From NCBI GenBank assembly GCA_017437785.1, contig JAFRXH010000009.1:1-63151 (forward strand): DNA of 63,151 bases, given 5' to 3'. The notes beneath the pieces were generated by a model. The model did not search any database and was not told the DNA's origin. It was given only the letters and a program-made list of their open reading frames with translations. Origin of the DNA: Lachnospiraceae bacterium. Lineage in GTDB: Bacteria > Bacillota > Clostridia > Lachnospirales > Lachnospiraceae. Below are positions 33,115 through 44,800 of this stretch, piece by piece (position 1 is the first letter of the stretch; each line of letters begins with the position of its first letter). The translations under genes were made by a program, and so were the position numbers.

Positions 33115-36100
33115 TTAATTATCCAGTTCTTCGTCTATCAGATTTACGGATACCAGTGTAGATACACCCTTCTCCTGCATCGTGATACCGTAAAGCCTGT
33201 CTGCCTTTTCCATGGTACCGCGACGGTGGGTGATGACGATGAACTGTGTGTGAGCGGTAAGTTTATGCAGATAGCTTGCATAACGTCCTACGTTACTCTC
33301 ATCAAGCGCCGCCTCTATCTCATCCAGCAGACAGAAAGGCGAAGGCTTTAAGTTCTGTATCGCAAACAGCAGAGCTATAGCCGCCAGCGCTTTCTCACCA
33401 CCCGAAAGCTGCATCATGTTCTGCAGTTTCTTTCCGGGCGGCTGGGCGATGATACGTATACCTGCTTCCAGGATATCCTCATCTTCCATGAGCTCAAGCG
33501 TTCCCTTACCACCGCCGAAGAGCTCCTTAAATACTTTATCAAATTCTTTCTTTATCTCATCAAACTTATCGGTAAACTGTCTGCGCATCGCAGTATCAAG
33601 TTCTTCTATGATGCCCTGCAGTTCTTTCTCAGCATTGATAAGATCGTCATGCTGTCCCTTAAGGAAGGTATACCTCTCCATTACAGCCTTATAATCTTCA
33701 ATGGCATTAACGTTTACATCGCCCAGACGCTTTATCGCATCCTTTATCTCGGCGATACTGCGTTTTATGAATACCAGATCCGTAAGCGCCGCATCCTTAA
33801 GCTCTGCAGCATCTTCCAGAGTCAGTTCGTATTCATTCCACATATAATCGGTGAGGCCGTTAAGCTCATCATTCAGCTTATCGAGCTGGCTGTTAAGGCG
33901 GTAGGATTCCTTATCAAGGCCGCTTATCTTATCGCTTAATTCCTCACGCTGCGCAAAGAAGCCTTTCTGTTTTTCACCCAGGGCATCCTTCTTATCCTGC
34001 AGCTCTTTAAGCTTATTCTTTGATCCCTCTTCCGCATCAAAGCTGGCAGCTATAGTCTGCCTGATCTGCTCTATATCGGCTTCCTTCTGTGCCACGGTAG
34101 CGGCATTTGTCTCAATGGTCTCCTGCGCTTCACGTATCTCTTTTTCGATACGTGCTATCTCCGAATCGATACGCTCCACATTCTGTGCTTCAAACTGCTG
34201 CTTCTGCACCAGTTTTTCAAGCTCAACTTCGCACTCGGTCACCTTCATGGCCTGAGCCGTTTCCTTATCACGCTCTTCGTCAAGCTTAAGCTGCGCGGCC
34301 TCGATGCGTTCGTTCATTTCCTTTTCGCTTCCGGCAAAGCCTTTGAGCGTTTCGGCTATCTCCGCCTGTCTTTCCTTTATCTCTTTAACCTGCTGCTCTA
34401 TCTCGCCCTGCTCGCGGTTCAGATCATCCACGCCTTTGGTCGTGGCGTCTATCTTCTCCTGTGCCTTCTGCAGGTTCAGATTTGCGGTGTTCAGATTGAT
34501 AAATTCCTTCTGGCTCCTGACCTTGGCATCCTCTATCTCAACTCTCAGTGCGTTACGCTCAGCCTTGAGTTTCTCGATACCGTCCATATATTCATTTATC
34601 TTTGCCAGAGCATCCTTGACCTTCTTCTCCAGTTCATCCATCTCACGGCGGCGTCCCAGCAGGTTGGAATTATTTTTGAAAGCACCACCGCTTATGGCAC
34701 CGCCGGGTACCAGCAGTTCGCCTTCTATCGTTACCATCCTGATGCCGTAATCGTATTTGCGTGCAATGGCCAGCGCGTTGTCCATATTATCAACGACAAC
34801 TATGCGCCCCAGCATGCTCTTTGCCACATTGATATATTCGGGATCGGTATTGACTATCTCATCAGCCATCCCTATAACGCCCCTTTCGTTTAAGACTTCG
34901 GGTGTCTTAAACTTCTGCGGGTGCTCTATAGATGTAAGGGGCAGGAATGTCGCACGTCCGAAGCGGTTATCTTTTAAGTATTTGATCATGCGCTTTGCAC
35001 ATGCTTCGTCACGGGTTACGATATTCTGGATATTGCCGCCCAGAGCCGTTTCAATCGCGGTCTCGTAACGCTTCTCCACGCGGATGATATCGGCTACTAC
35101 ACCGATAACTCCCTTATCCTCCGCCTTTTTCTCCATTACATGGCGTATCGATCCGGAATAACCTTCATAGCGTTCAGTCAGGTTAGATATGGATTCGAGT
35201 CTTGTCTTATCCTGATGATACGCCACCTGGGTCTCCTGAAGCTTGCGGTCCATCGCTCCCAGTTCGTCATGTATCTCTCCGGCGCGCTCTTCCTTCTTCT
35301 CGCGCTCGTAATCTATATCCTTTATTCTTTTATTGATCTGCTCAAATTCACCGCGCAGCCTCTCGATTATGTTCTGTTGCTCTTCCTCATCGGTCCTTGC
35401 CTGCAGGAAACGTGAATTAAGCTCGGACCTTCTTACCTGGCTCTGTTCGAGCATGGTATCGTAACGCTCTTTCGAGCTGCGCACGTTGGCACGCTCGTTG
35501 AGCATTTCGATTATACCGTTCTTATCGTTCTCTATAGCCTGATTGTAGGCTTCTATCTTATCCTGTATCTCTTTGAGCAGGGCACGTTCATTATCGCGCT
35601 TATCCTGCGCCTCTTTAAGCACATCGTCGGCTCCGGATTTGTCGGAGTCTATGGCTTCTTTTTCTTTCTTTTTCTCATCCAGCGACGCATTCAGCTCACT
35701 GATACGCTTTGTAAAATGCTCACTGCCGTTTTTTGCGGAATTAATCTGCTCATTGAATACCGCTATCTGTCCTTCGAGCCTGGTCCTTGCGCTTCCGGCT
35801 TCAGTCAGTTCTCCCCTGGCTTTTTCCAGGTCTTCCTCCAAAGCTCCCAGCTCTTCGCTTATGGAATCGTATTCGGTCCTTATGGTCTCGAGCTGCGTCT
35901 TATGCGCCTCAAGATCGTCGTTTACGATATGCAGCTTTTCCTTTGTTTCCTTAAGTACACCGGATTTGCGCTCGCTTTCCATAAGGAAATGATTTACATC
36001 CAGGCGCTTTAATTCCTCTTTTTTCTTAAGGTATTCGTGGGCTTTTTCCGACTGTTTCTCCAGCGGCCCGACCTGTTTTTCGAGCTCGGAGAGTATATCA

Positions 36101-36675
36101 TTTACACGCGTAAGATTCTGCTTTTCGTCTTCCAGCTGCTTTACAGCCGCAGCCTTGCGTTTCTTAAACTTGACTATACCTGCGGCCTCATCAAAGAGTT
36201 CGCGCCTCTCTTCGGGCTTTCCGGATAGTATACGGTCGATCTGGCCCTGACCTATGATCGAATAACCCTCTTTACCGATACCCGTATCATAAAAGAGCTC
36301 GTTGACATCCTTAAGACGGCAGATGTTACCGTTCATCAGATATTCGCTCTCTCCCGAACGGTATATCTTTCTGGCTACAGTCACCTCATCATAATCCACG
36401 GAAAGCTGCCTGTCAGAATTATCAAGGGTTATAGCCACATAAGCGTAGCCCAGGGGCTTACGCAGTTCCGTACCCGAAAAGATGACATCCTGCATGGATG
36501 CTCCACGAAGCTGTTTTATACGCTGCTCACCCAGAACCCAGCGCACCGCATCTGCTACATTTGATTTACCGGAACCATTGGGTCCCACTATACCTGTTAT
36601 TCCGTTATGAAACTCAAATCTTATCTTATTTGCAAAGGACTTAAAGCCCTGCACCTCTATGCTCTTTAAGTACAT
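33115..36675 (-). CDS. smc: chromosome partition protein SMC
   Basis: This is the ATPase core of the condensin-like SMC-ScpAB complex. It has 1186 residues. Walker A is GPNGSGKSNVADA (about 32-44). Long coiled coils run from about 170 to 500 and about 670 to 1020. The hinge (about 505-660) has EDKGVIGVVADIIRVEKRYE and ETALGGNIQNIVT. The C-terminal signature LSGGEKALAAIALLFAIQ is followed by Walker B FCLLDEIEAALDESNV. The start overlaps the end of rnc by ten bases, as is common in Firmicutes. Confidence 0.98.
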   Translation of the reverse strand: MYLKSIEVQGFKSFANKIRFEFHNGITGIVGPNGSGKSNVADAVRWVLGEQRIKQLRGASMQDVIFSGTELRKPLGYAYVAITLDNSDRQLSVDYDEVTVARKIYRSGESEYLMNGNICRLKDVNELFYDTGIGKEGYSIIGQGQIDRILSGKPEERRELFDEAAGIVKFKKRKAAAVKQLEDEKQNLTRVNDILSELEKQVGPLEKQSEKAHEYLKKKEELKRLDVNHFLMESERKSGVLKETKEKLHIVNDDLEAHKTQLETIRTEYDSISEELGALEEDLEKARGELTEAGSARTRLEGQIAVFNEQINSAKNGSEHFTKRISELNASLDEKKKEKEAIDSDKSGADDVLKEAQDKRDNERALLKEIQDKIEAYNQAIENDKNGIIEMLNERANVRSSKERYDTMLEQSQVRRSELNSRFLQARTDEEEQQNIIERLRGEFEQINKRIKDIDYEREKKEERAGEIHDELGAMDRKLQETQVAYHQDKTRLESISNLTERYEGYSGSIRHVMEKKAEDKGVIGVVADIIRVEKRYETAIETALGGNIQNIVTRDEACAKRMIKYLKDNRFGRATFLPLTSIEHPQKFKTPEVLNERGVIGMADEIVNTDPEYINVAKSMLGRIVVVDNMDNALAIARKYDYGIRMVTIEGELLVPGGAISGGAFKNNSNLLGRRREMDELEKKVKDALAKINEYMDGIEKLKAERNALRVEIEDAKVRSQKEFINLNTANLNLQKAQEKIDATTKGVDDLNREQGEIEQQVKEIKERQAEIAETLKGFAGSEKEMNERIEAAQLKLDEERDKETAQAMKVTECEVELEKLVQKQQFEAQNVERIDSEIARIEKEIREAQETIETNAATVAQKEADIEQIRQTIAASFDAEEGSKNKLKELQDKKDALGEKQKGFFAQREELSDKISGLDKESYRLNSQLDKLNDELNGLTDYMWNEYELTLEDAAELKDAALTDLVFIKRSIAEIKDAIKRLGDVNVNAIEDYKAVMERYTFLKGQHDDLINAEKELQGIIEELDTAMRRQFTDKFDEIKKEFDKVFKELFGGGKGTLELMEDEDILEAGIRIIAQPPGKKLQNMMQLSGGEKALAAIALLFAIQNLKPSPFCLLDEIEAALDESNVGRYASYLHKLTAHTQFIVITHRRGTMEKADRLYGITMQEKGVSTLVSVNLIDEELDN

Positions 36676-37376
36676 TTCTTTTGTATCTCTTTCTTCCAGT
36701 ATTCAACTGCCTCTGCGGCCGCTGCCTTTTCGGCATTTTTTTTATTTTTTCCGCTGCCGCTTCCGCAGGCTTCTCCGTTTACCTTAACTTCCACGGTATA
36801 GCACTTATCATGATCCGGTCCCGTCTCGTTTACCAGCACATATTCGATATGTGCCTCCATCCTGCGCTGCAGCAGTTCCTGCAGAGTGGTCTTCGGATCC
36901 TTATCTATAAGATGCTCTCCGGCAGCGCTCATCACTTCGCGTTCCACAAAACGGGCAGCCTCATCAAATCCCCCGTCCAGATATACGGCGCCGATCAGTG
37001 CCTCATATGCATCCGAAGTTACCGATGCTTTTTTTCTTCCACCGCAGGCTTCTTCGCCCTTGCCCAGTCTTAAAAGCTCCCCCAGGGACATTCTCCCGGC
37101 GCACTCTGCCAAAGGCTTTTCGCTGACCAGTGACGCTCTCAGATATGTGAGCCTGCCTTCGGGAAGCTGTGGATATCTTTCAAACAGATATCTGCTGCTT
37201 ATCAGTTCCAGTACCGCATCCCCCAAAAACTCAAGCCGCTCGTTACATTCGGTCTTATTGATCTTGCGTTCATGCGCATAGGAAGAATGGGTCAGCGCGG
37301 TAAGCAGCAGGCTCTTATCCTTAAAAGTATAGCCCAGGCTCTGCTCGATACGCGATATACGCTCCTCATCATTCAT
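36666..37376 (-). CDS. rnc: ribonuclease III
   Basis: RNase III cleaves double-stranded RNA in rRNA and mRNA processing. It has 236 residues. The catalytic signature NERLEFLGDAVLELISSRYL lies at about 43-62, and a second acidic site is in SDAYEALIGAVYLDGG. The C-terminal dsRNA-binding domain (about 160-230) ends in GSGKNKKNAEKAAAAEAVE. It overlaps acp by eight bases and smc by ten. Confidence 0.97.
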   Translation of the reverse strand: MNDEERISRIEQSLGYTFKDKSLLLTALTHSSYAHERKINKTECNERLEFLGDAVLELISSRYLFERYPQLPEGRLTYLRASLVSEKPLAECAGRMSLGELLRLGKGEEACGGRKKASVTSDAYEALIGAVYLDGGFDEAARFVEREVMSAAGEHLIDKDPKTTLQELLQRRMEAHIEYVLVNETGPDHDKCYTVEVKVNGEACGSGSGKNKKNAEKAAAAEAVEYWKKEIQKKCT

Positions 37377-37608
37377 CGCACTTCACCCGGCATATCAGCT
37401 CATAAGCATCCTTAACACTTTTAACGCGTGCCCACTCGTGTATGGGAATGTTAATCTTAAGCTCTTCCTCGACCAGCTTAAATATCTGGGCCATATCGAT
37501 CGAATCGGCTCCAAGAGTGGTCTCAAATGTCGCCTCGGGCGTTATCTCGGCATTATATACCTGAAGAGTCTTCTCTATAGCCTTTTTTAATACTTCATAC
37601 TCCATCAT
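37369..37608 (-). CDS. acyl carrier protein
   Basis: The 79-residue carrier protein is in the canonical plsX-acp-rnc position and carries acyl chains for fatty acid synthesis. The phosphopantetheine Ser is in LGADSIDMAQI, the motif usually written DSLD. The protein is less acidic than most AcpP proteins and has a C-terminal Cys-Arg-Val-Lys-Cys tail, so it may be a divergent or specialised ACP. The ATG lies inside plsX (14-base overlap). Confidence 0.92.
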   Translation of the reverse strand: MMEYEVLKKAIEKTLQVYNAEITPEATFETTLGADSIDMAQIFKLVEEELKINIPIHEWARVKSVKDAYELICRVKCDE

Positions 37609-38617
37609 CGCTCCCCAGCTTCATCTTTTCCTTGATCTTTTCATTGATATGCTGCGCTTTAAAGGTCCGGCACTGCAATATCGAATTCCTGACCTCTACC
37701 GCTTCGGCTGAACCGTGCGTCTTTACCACCAGACCGTTAAGCCCTAAAAGCGGTGCTCCGCCGTACTGTTTAACATCAAAATCCTTAAGCACTTCCTTAA
37801 GTGCCGGTTTAAGCAGTAAAGCTCCCAGTTTGCTGCGCATGTTACTGAGCATCGCACGCTTTAATGCTTTGAGAATAAATGTTGCTTCGCCTTCATAAAG
37901 CTTTAATATGGCATTACCGGTAAACGCCTCGCATACGATGACATCAGCCGCGCCAAAGGGTATATCCCTTGATTCCACACAGCCTGTAAAGTTGATATCA
38001 TCGCATTCCTTAAGCAGAGGTATAGTCTCTTTTACCAGGGCATTGCCCTTTTCTTCCTCCGCCCCTATATTAACTATTCCCACACGGGGCTTATCTATAC
38101 CCAGAGCATTCTCCGCATAGATGCTTCCCATTCTGGCGAACTGCACCAGCTGTTCTGCCCTTGCGTCAACATTTGCCCCGCAGTCTATCAGCAGTGATGC
38201 TCCTTTTTCGGTAGGTATTATGGGAGCCAGGGGCGCACGTTCAACCCCGGGTATACGGCCTACTATCAGCTGTCCGCCCACCAGTATCGCTCCCGATGAT
38301 CCGGCGGATACAAAGGCATCACAGGTGCCGTCCTTTACCAGATGCAGGGCTTTTACTATGGATGAGTCCTTCTTCCGGCGTACTGCCATTACAGGCGGTT
38401 CAGCCATCTCTATCACTTCCGATGCATGCACCACCTCAATGCGCTTTTCATCATAGCTGTATTTGGAGAGCTCGTTCGCTATCACATCCTCTTTACCGAC
38501 CAGATATACTATCACGTCATCGGCTTCTTTTAAGGCGTCTATAACGCCTGCTATTATCTCTCCCGGGGCATTATCCCCGCCCATGGCATCCATGGCTATA
38601 CGTACCGTCTCGCTCAT
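37595..38617 (-). CDS. plsX: phosphate acyltransferase PlsX
   Basis: PlsX makes acyl-phosphate from acyl-ACP, the first step of phospholipid synthesis in Firmicutes. It has 340 residues. Marks are RIAMDAMGGDNAPGEIIAGV at the start, VVHASEVIEMAEPPVMAVRR, DAFVSAGSSGAILVGG, and VIVCEAFTGNAILKLYEG. It heads the long operon that continues to queA, transcribed from its own promoter at 38656-38684. rpmF, usually immediately upstream, is 11.7 kb away here. Confidence 0.97.
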   Translation of the reverse strand: MSETVRIAMDAMGGDNAPGEIIAGVIDALKEADDVIVYLVGKEDVIANELSKYSYDEKRIEVVHASEVIEMAEPPVMAVRRKKDSSIVKALHLVKDGTCDAFVSAGSSGAILVGGQLIVGRIPGVERAPLAPIIPTEKGASLLIDCGANVDARAEQLVQFARMGSIYAENALGIDKPRVGIVNIGAEEEKGNALVKETIPLLKECDDINFTGCVESRDIPFGAADVIVCEAFTGNAILKLYEGEATFILKALKRAMLSNMRSKLGALLLKPALKEVLKDFDVKQYGGAPLLGLNGLVVKTHGSAEAVEVRNSILQCRTFKAQHINEKIKEKMKLGSDDGV

Positions 38618-38655
38618 AATCCCCTCCCGATACTTTACACAAAAATACAGCCTAT

Positions 38656-38684
38656 ATTTTACTAAAATTATATAAAAAAAGCAA
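38656..38684 (-). promoter_or_regulatory. promoter of the plsX operon
   Basis: TTGCTT (38684-38679), a 17-base A/T spacer and TAAAAT (38661-38656), about 39 bases before the plsX ATG. It makes plsX independent of transcription from the giant gene upstream. Confidence 0.82.
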
Positions 38685-38705
38685 GGATAAATCCCCCCGC
38701 AACAT

Positions 38706-38823
38706 GAAAGCCCCCGCGCAGGCGCGCGGGGACTTTCGTATCTTCATCAGGCATACAGCCCGCCGCGCGATGCGCGTGGGTGTGATCACATCCGGCTTAC
38801 ACTTTCCCGCGCAGGCGCGCGGG
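38706..38823. repeat. three GC-rich palindromes after the giant gene
   Basis: Two copies of CCCGCGCAGGCGCGCGGG (within 38711-38731 and at 38806-38823) flank a related CCGCGCGATGCGCG hairpin at about 38760-38777. The first has an extended GAAAG/CTTTC base. They lie between the giant gene stop and the plsX promoter and could fold stably in RNA, but none is followed by a U-run on either strand. They are much more GC-rich than the neighbouring DNA and look like mobile REP-type elements. Confidence 0.82.
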
Positions 38824-38835
38824 GGTGCGGTCACA

Positions 38836-41800
38836 TCAATCCTTCAGTTTCTCAAATATCTTCTGCGCGGATTCGGCATCCGTCTTTCCTATCAGATCTT
38901 CAAGTCCCAGCACTGCCAGCGCCACCTTAGCCAGTATCTTTGGCTGCTTGAGCGGGTTATTATCGCTGGCCGAAAACAGCAGCGAATTCACCATGTTAAG
39001 TCTTAAGTAATCGGCAAATTCTTCTCTTCTTTCAAATCCCAGCGCCCTCTGCAGCATATCCAGCTGACCGGTCTTTATCTGATAGCCTCCGCTCACATCC
39101 GGATACAGTGCCAGCTCTTTAGGTTGCTTCTTGATATTTCTGGTGCTTGTGAACGAATTCAGTTTCCTGCGCCCTTCCATGATGCGGGATACTTCTCCTG
39201 CTCCGCCGCTTGAATAGTATTCCATGAGCGCGTCTTTATCGGACATGCACTTATAGAAGAAGTTAGCCAGATCCACAGCCACGCCCACGATCTTGTCATA
39301 TCCTTTAAGATTGGCGATATTGAGTCCCTTCTTTGTAAGCTCGCCCAGTGACTCTATGATCTTCCTGCCCTGGATGCTCTTGGTCATGCTGTTATTGGCG
39401 TTAAGCAGTGCCAGGCGGTCTTTTGAACCTTCTTCAACTTCCTTAAGGTCATCTTCGGAGAACTGGCCGGCTTTCTTTACTTCCTCTACCATCTTCCGGT
39501 CTTCCGAAGCCGCTTCAACGCCTTCAGCTTTGGCTTTATTAAGTTTGTGGATGTTTACACCTGCCTGGACGATATTCTTGAATTCACCGATCATATCTAT
39601 CGCAGGGCTCACATACTTGGAAACCGACTCCATAAATCCGGTAACAGCGCCGGCCTTTTCAACCAGTCCGTCAAGGAACTGTTTCATTTCGTTATCATCA
39701 CCGAGGTGATCGTTAAGTATCACATCTGCCAGGCTGTCGCGTTTATCCATGGTCCAGTCTCTTGCGCTCTCGTACCAGCCGGCTGCTTTGGTCGCCGTCA
39801 GTCTCTCACCGAATACTTTCTTTAAGTATTTATCGGCCATCTCGAGCTTCTCGGGATTTTCTTTGATAAACTTGTCTGCCTTATCCTTATAATCCGGAAG
39901 ACTTGAGGCAAAGCCCATTACCATCTCAAGGATAGGTTTACCCTTAAGCGGCTTTTCGACTTCCTTCATTTCCTTTGACAGTTCATCCTTGGGTTTTACC
40001 TTTTCTTCCTCTTCCTCTACGAAGATACCCTTATATTCCTTATATGTATCCTTAAACTGGTCTTTCATCTCCTTCAGGGAATCGTACTGCTCTTTTGCAT
40101 CCATGACCATTCCGGCAAGTGACTGGAGCAGAGGCACTTTCTCCTCCTCTTCCTCATTGTCGTCAGCGTCGTCATCATTATTATCCTCAGCAGCCTTTTC
40201 CTCGGGTTTCAGCTTATTTACCTGTTCGTGCAGATAGTTGGCCGTCTTGGTACTTACAAGGAAGCCGCCAAAGTCCACAGCCTTCTCAAACAGTCCCAGC
40301 TTATCCTCGATCTGTGCATAACCTTCCTTTGCCAAAAAGCGCATGAAGCGTGACCCCGTATGATGGAGATTCTTCCTCATATAGCTTCGGTCCATCTTGA
40401 GCTTGGCATTCTTATCCTTCTGTGCAACAGCCTTATAAAGTGCCTCATCATAATCCGCAGTCTTTCTCTCACGTACCGTTCTGGTAACGAACTGAAGCGC
40501 ACGCTCAAAGAGTTTCCAGTCCAAACGTGTAGCCTTACGCTGATCCGTGACTAAAAGCTGGTTGTTGACATTAATGTTCTTGTATGCCCAGTCGGAGCCC
40601 TCCATCTTTTCAAAGCTCATATCATCGTTTACCTGGGTCGATAAAAGGCTGAGTATCGCTTCCTGATATGTATCCTTCCCCAGTTCAATGCCCTCTCCGC
40701 TCTGGTTCTTTTCCAGGAATTCGTCGATCAGTGCATCCCTTTCCTTAGGATTAACGTAATCACGCTCTGCCCTTCCGAAGAAGTTCCAATACAGGTTCTT
40801 CTGAGATACATCCAGTATGTCTCTGTGCTGCAGACACTTAACAAAGAGTATCTTCTCCTGGGGTGAAAGCGAATAATAACCGGTCATCATATCGTCTATT
40901 TCCGCCCCGTCGCTAAAGAAACCTGTGACATCATTTTTATCCAGGAAATAAGCACTCTCAATGATATCATCCAGATCCTCGGGTGTATGAGCCTTGTATA
41001 TGGCCGGTCCATAAGAGGGATGCTGTAAAAACTGCACGGCTTTACTGTTCTTATTTGCATCCGTAGGTTCCGTCACCTGCTTATGCGCCAGACGAACGGC
41101 CAGCATCTTACGCTGCTCTCTCTTTATCTCATCGATAAAGTCCATGGCATGGGCCAGAAGATCCCAGTCAATGGCCTCCACACGCATCAGGCTTTCTTTG
41201 ACAAAATCGTCTTTCTGAAGCTCACCGTCCGGCAATTCCTTGTCATCCCTGACCTGGAAGCTGTAAAGGCTCTTCATCGCATTACGCAGCATGCTCTCAT
41301 CAGCCGAACGACTCAGCGCATCAAGCTTACCGTCATCAGTCATAAGCTTCTCATATAACTCAAAGCGCTTTTCTGCATTCGCATGAGGAACTATCTTTGT
41401 CTTCTCATCTTTTCCGGCTGATGAATAATCCAAAGCAGTACGATCCTGAAGCACGTAGATCAGCAGGCTCTTTTCGCCCTCACTCATCTTATCCAGTCTC
41501 TTCATTACTTTGTCGACCGATGTATTTTCCTTCCAGTCGGAAAACTTACGGAAGCCTTTGGATATAAGCCCCTGCGAATCCTGCGAAACCTTATCGGCTT
41601 GTGACTGTTCACGCAGCCGTGTGAAGAAATCCTGCTTACTCTCTATCTTGATGTCCTTCATCAGCTTGTGGCCGGTCTGCAGTCCTTCAACATCCTGCGC
41701 GACCTTTTTACGCCACTTATCGGCTGCCTCAGCATTCTTCATGCTGTCGGACATACGGCTGAAGTCTTTTACGCGCAGCATCTCACGGCGCTTATTGACC

Positions 41801-44800
41801 ATCTCGACAAAATCAAGAGCTTCTCTGAAGAGCTTGGTATCTCCCGAGATCTTAAAGTTCTTGGACTTGGTCGAAAGCGCACGTATAGCACGGTTATAGT
41901 CAGGCTTAAAGTCAACCTTTTCGCCCTTCATATAACGAAGTATCTGTTCACGGTCGGATTTGAGCATCTCCGGCTTGTTTCCGTATACGACAGACTGTGA
42001 ACCATGCTGCCCCAGCTTTGAGCAATACAGTGAGAGGACCAGCAGGCTTCGCTCATCATCATTAAGCGCCTTATATTTCTTAACCAGCTCGCTCTTACGC
42101 GTAGCAAACAGCGCATGTTCAAAATCCTTACGTGATACAACGCCGGTACCCAGCATCTGCTGTTCATACTCCTCATTGCTTATACTTTCGCCCTGGAGCA
42201 TAAGAGCATTTCTGGTTTTTTCATCCTCCACGCGCTTAAGTACATCCTGTCTTAATTCTTCCTCATTAAGCGCCACACCGTTAGTGCTGTCATTAAGTAT
42301 CTTCTCGGTAAAGTACTCTCTTAAAGATGTCCGATAACGCAGCTTGTCTTCATCGGAAAGCCTGTTGATGGATCTGTTTTCCTTCATAGCATTATCGATC
42401 ACTTCATAGGCCTTATCCGCATACGCAAAATATGCTTTCTGTGCTTCGATCATATCGCGGAAGGTCTTCGTATCTGCAGTTGTGCCGCGCTCGCTGCCAT
42501 AGAGGAACAGATATGCACGGTTCTTCTCACATGCATCGGTCAGCACGCGCTTTAATGCAGGATCCTTTACTTCTATGGCTTCCGCTTCTTTCAGCCTGTT
42601 ATAATAAGGCATGAATTCGGAAGCCAGCTTCTCTATGGCTTCGGGCGTAAATACACCCTCCTGTGAGAACTTAGCCGCATAAACAATGAACAGATCCCTG
42701 GCATCTTCAGGTACACCTTTTTCGGATTTGGCCACTCTGGAAATTATCTTTAATCTGTTGGCCTCCATCTTGATATCATCATCAACACCATCGACAAACC
42801 AGCCGGCAACCTTATCTCCCAGGCGTCCTATACGCTGATAATAACGGTGATTTACACGGCAGTACTCATCAAGACATTCGGCAAGGATATCCGAATACTC
42901 ACCTTCTTCGACTTTCTTTCCGTTCTCGTCCTTCTCAAAATATTTCTGTGCTTCTTTTAAGAGTTCCTCATCCTTCTCTTCCCCCTTGGATTTGACTTTC
43001 TTATTAAGCTTAGCCTTTTCGGGTGTATAGACCAGCGTCTGCTTCTTCTGGCCGAATTCCGTCAGCTCACTCTGCTTACCGCCGAATAGGAGTTTGCTCA
43101 TAAGTGTGCGGCCGCGGTATTTCTGCTGCATCACTTCATTCTGATCTTTCCTTCTTTCCTCGATCTTTGCCTCCATGGCTTTTTCGAGTAATTCCTTATT
43201 TACCTCAAACTCTTCTTCAACATTACGCTTCTGTTCAAGGAATTCTCTTGCATAAGTGCCTATTACCTTATTGAATCCGGTAACATCCAGTTCCACACAC
43301 TTTCCGCGCACATGACGTCTGAACTGGCTGAGAAGCTGCTCAATATCCTTCTGATCTTCCTCGGAAAGACCTCCTATCGCACTCTCGATAGCTCCTTCAT
43401 CCTCATCAACCTTTATATCATGTTCTGCCTCAAGGATGTGTCGGAGAAATGTCATCTCCGCTTTTTCATCATTTGCCAGATAGCGCTGCGTGTATTTCGC
43501 ATACATTTTCTTGGCCACATCATTGTTTACCAGCTGCTGCGCCTCTGTATCATCAGCCAGAATGACATACTGCATAGCATATATGACATCCATAGCGTTC
43601 TTCATTGATATCTGGTATTTGGTCTGCTTATGCTTCTGCGCCACCAGTTCCACGCCGGTATTCTTCGAAGTTCTGAACCACCACTTGCGGTACTTGGCCG
43701 TGCGGGTCTTAAACTGCTTTTTGACATCCTCATCCTCATACATCATGTGCTTTGCTATCTCCGTCTGGGCATCACCGCATGCCGAGTACAGCACCTGTTC
43801 TATCGACTTGGTACCCTGAAGAGTATTCGTAAAGTATTCATCGGTATAAGACTGGAGCTGTTTCTTCCAGTATTCCTCCTGGGCATTTTTGATAAGCTCC
43901 ATCTTCTTGTTATGCGAATTAATAAGCTCTTTTCTCTGGTTTTCCTTTGATTCTTTTGTTTCCTTAGACTTTTCTATTGACTTAAGCTCTTCCTCGTATA
44001 AAGCCTTCTGTGCCTCTTCATCCTTAGGCGCATTCTTACGCACCTCTTCAAGCTCTTTTGAAAGAGTCTTATGCCATTCGGGTTCACCTTTCTTATCTTC
44101 TGTCTGTCCGCCATACTTAAGCAGTATGGGGAATTTTTCTTCTATGAACTTCTTGGAAACAAAGGTATACTGCTGGTTAAGCGCTCTCGCCAAAGGCGCA
44201 TAATCATCATACAGCTTTTCAATGCGTTCTCTTGCCAGGAACTCTTCAGACCCTATAAGATCACTTAATATCTGATCGTCATTAATAAATGCTTCCCAGA
44301 ATATAGCCAGCGAACCGTCTCCATATTCTTCAAGCATCTTGCGGCGTTCCTCAAAAAGAGTCACGCTGCTCTGAACATCATTTTTTAGCTTACCGTCGGC
44401 GTCGATACAGTCAGTAAGATGATGCGTCATCTGATCTAAGTTATCATATCCGCATAAGAGTGAGTTCTTGCCATACTCTTCTGCCAGCTTGGACATATTT
44501 CCGCTGATCTCTTTCATCAGAGAAGCTGCTTTTCCCTGCTGGGACTCAATCTCCTTAAGCTCATCCTGTATCTTTTTCTCTACATTATTCTTCTCCGCTT
44601 CCAGCACTTTTACCTGTGCGCCTATCATAGTTACTCTGTCATTGGCTTCATCATATGTCCTCTTAAGATATTCAAGTTCTTCCTTTGCACCTTTGAACAC
44701 CCTTTCTCTTTCCTTGGCATATCTTGCTATGTCATCACTGAGCTTCTGCTTTTCGTCAAGTATGTTCTCCTTCTCCTTAAGCTGTGCTGACATATCATCC

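Noticed and set aside
38706-38823. GC palindromes as intrinsic terminators of the giant gene
   Set aside because: The stems are strong but no U-tract follows on the minus strand, so I list them as repeats only.
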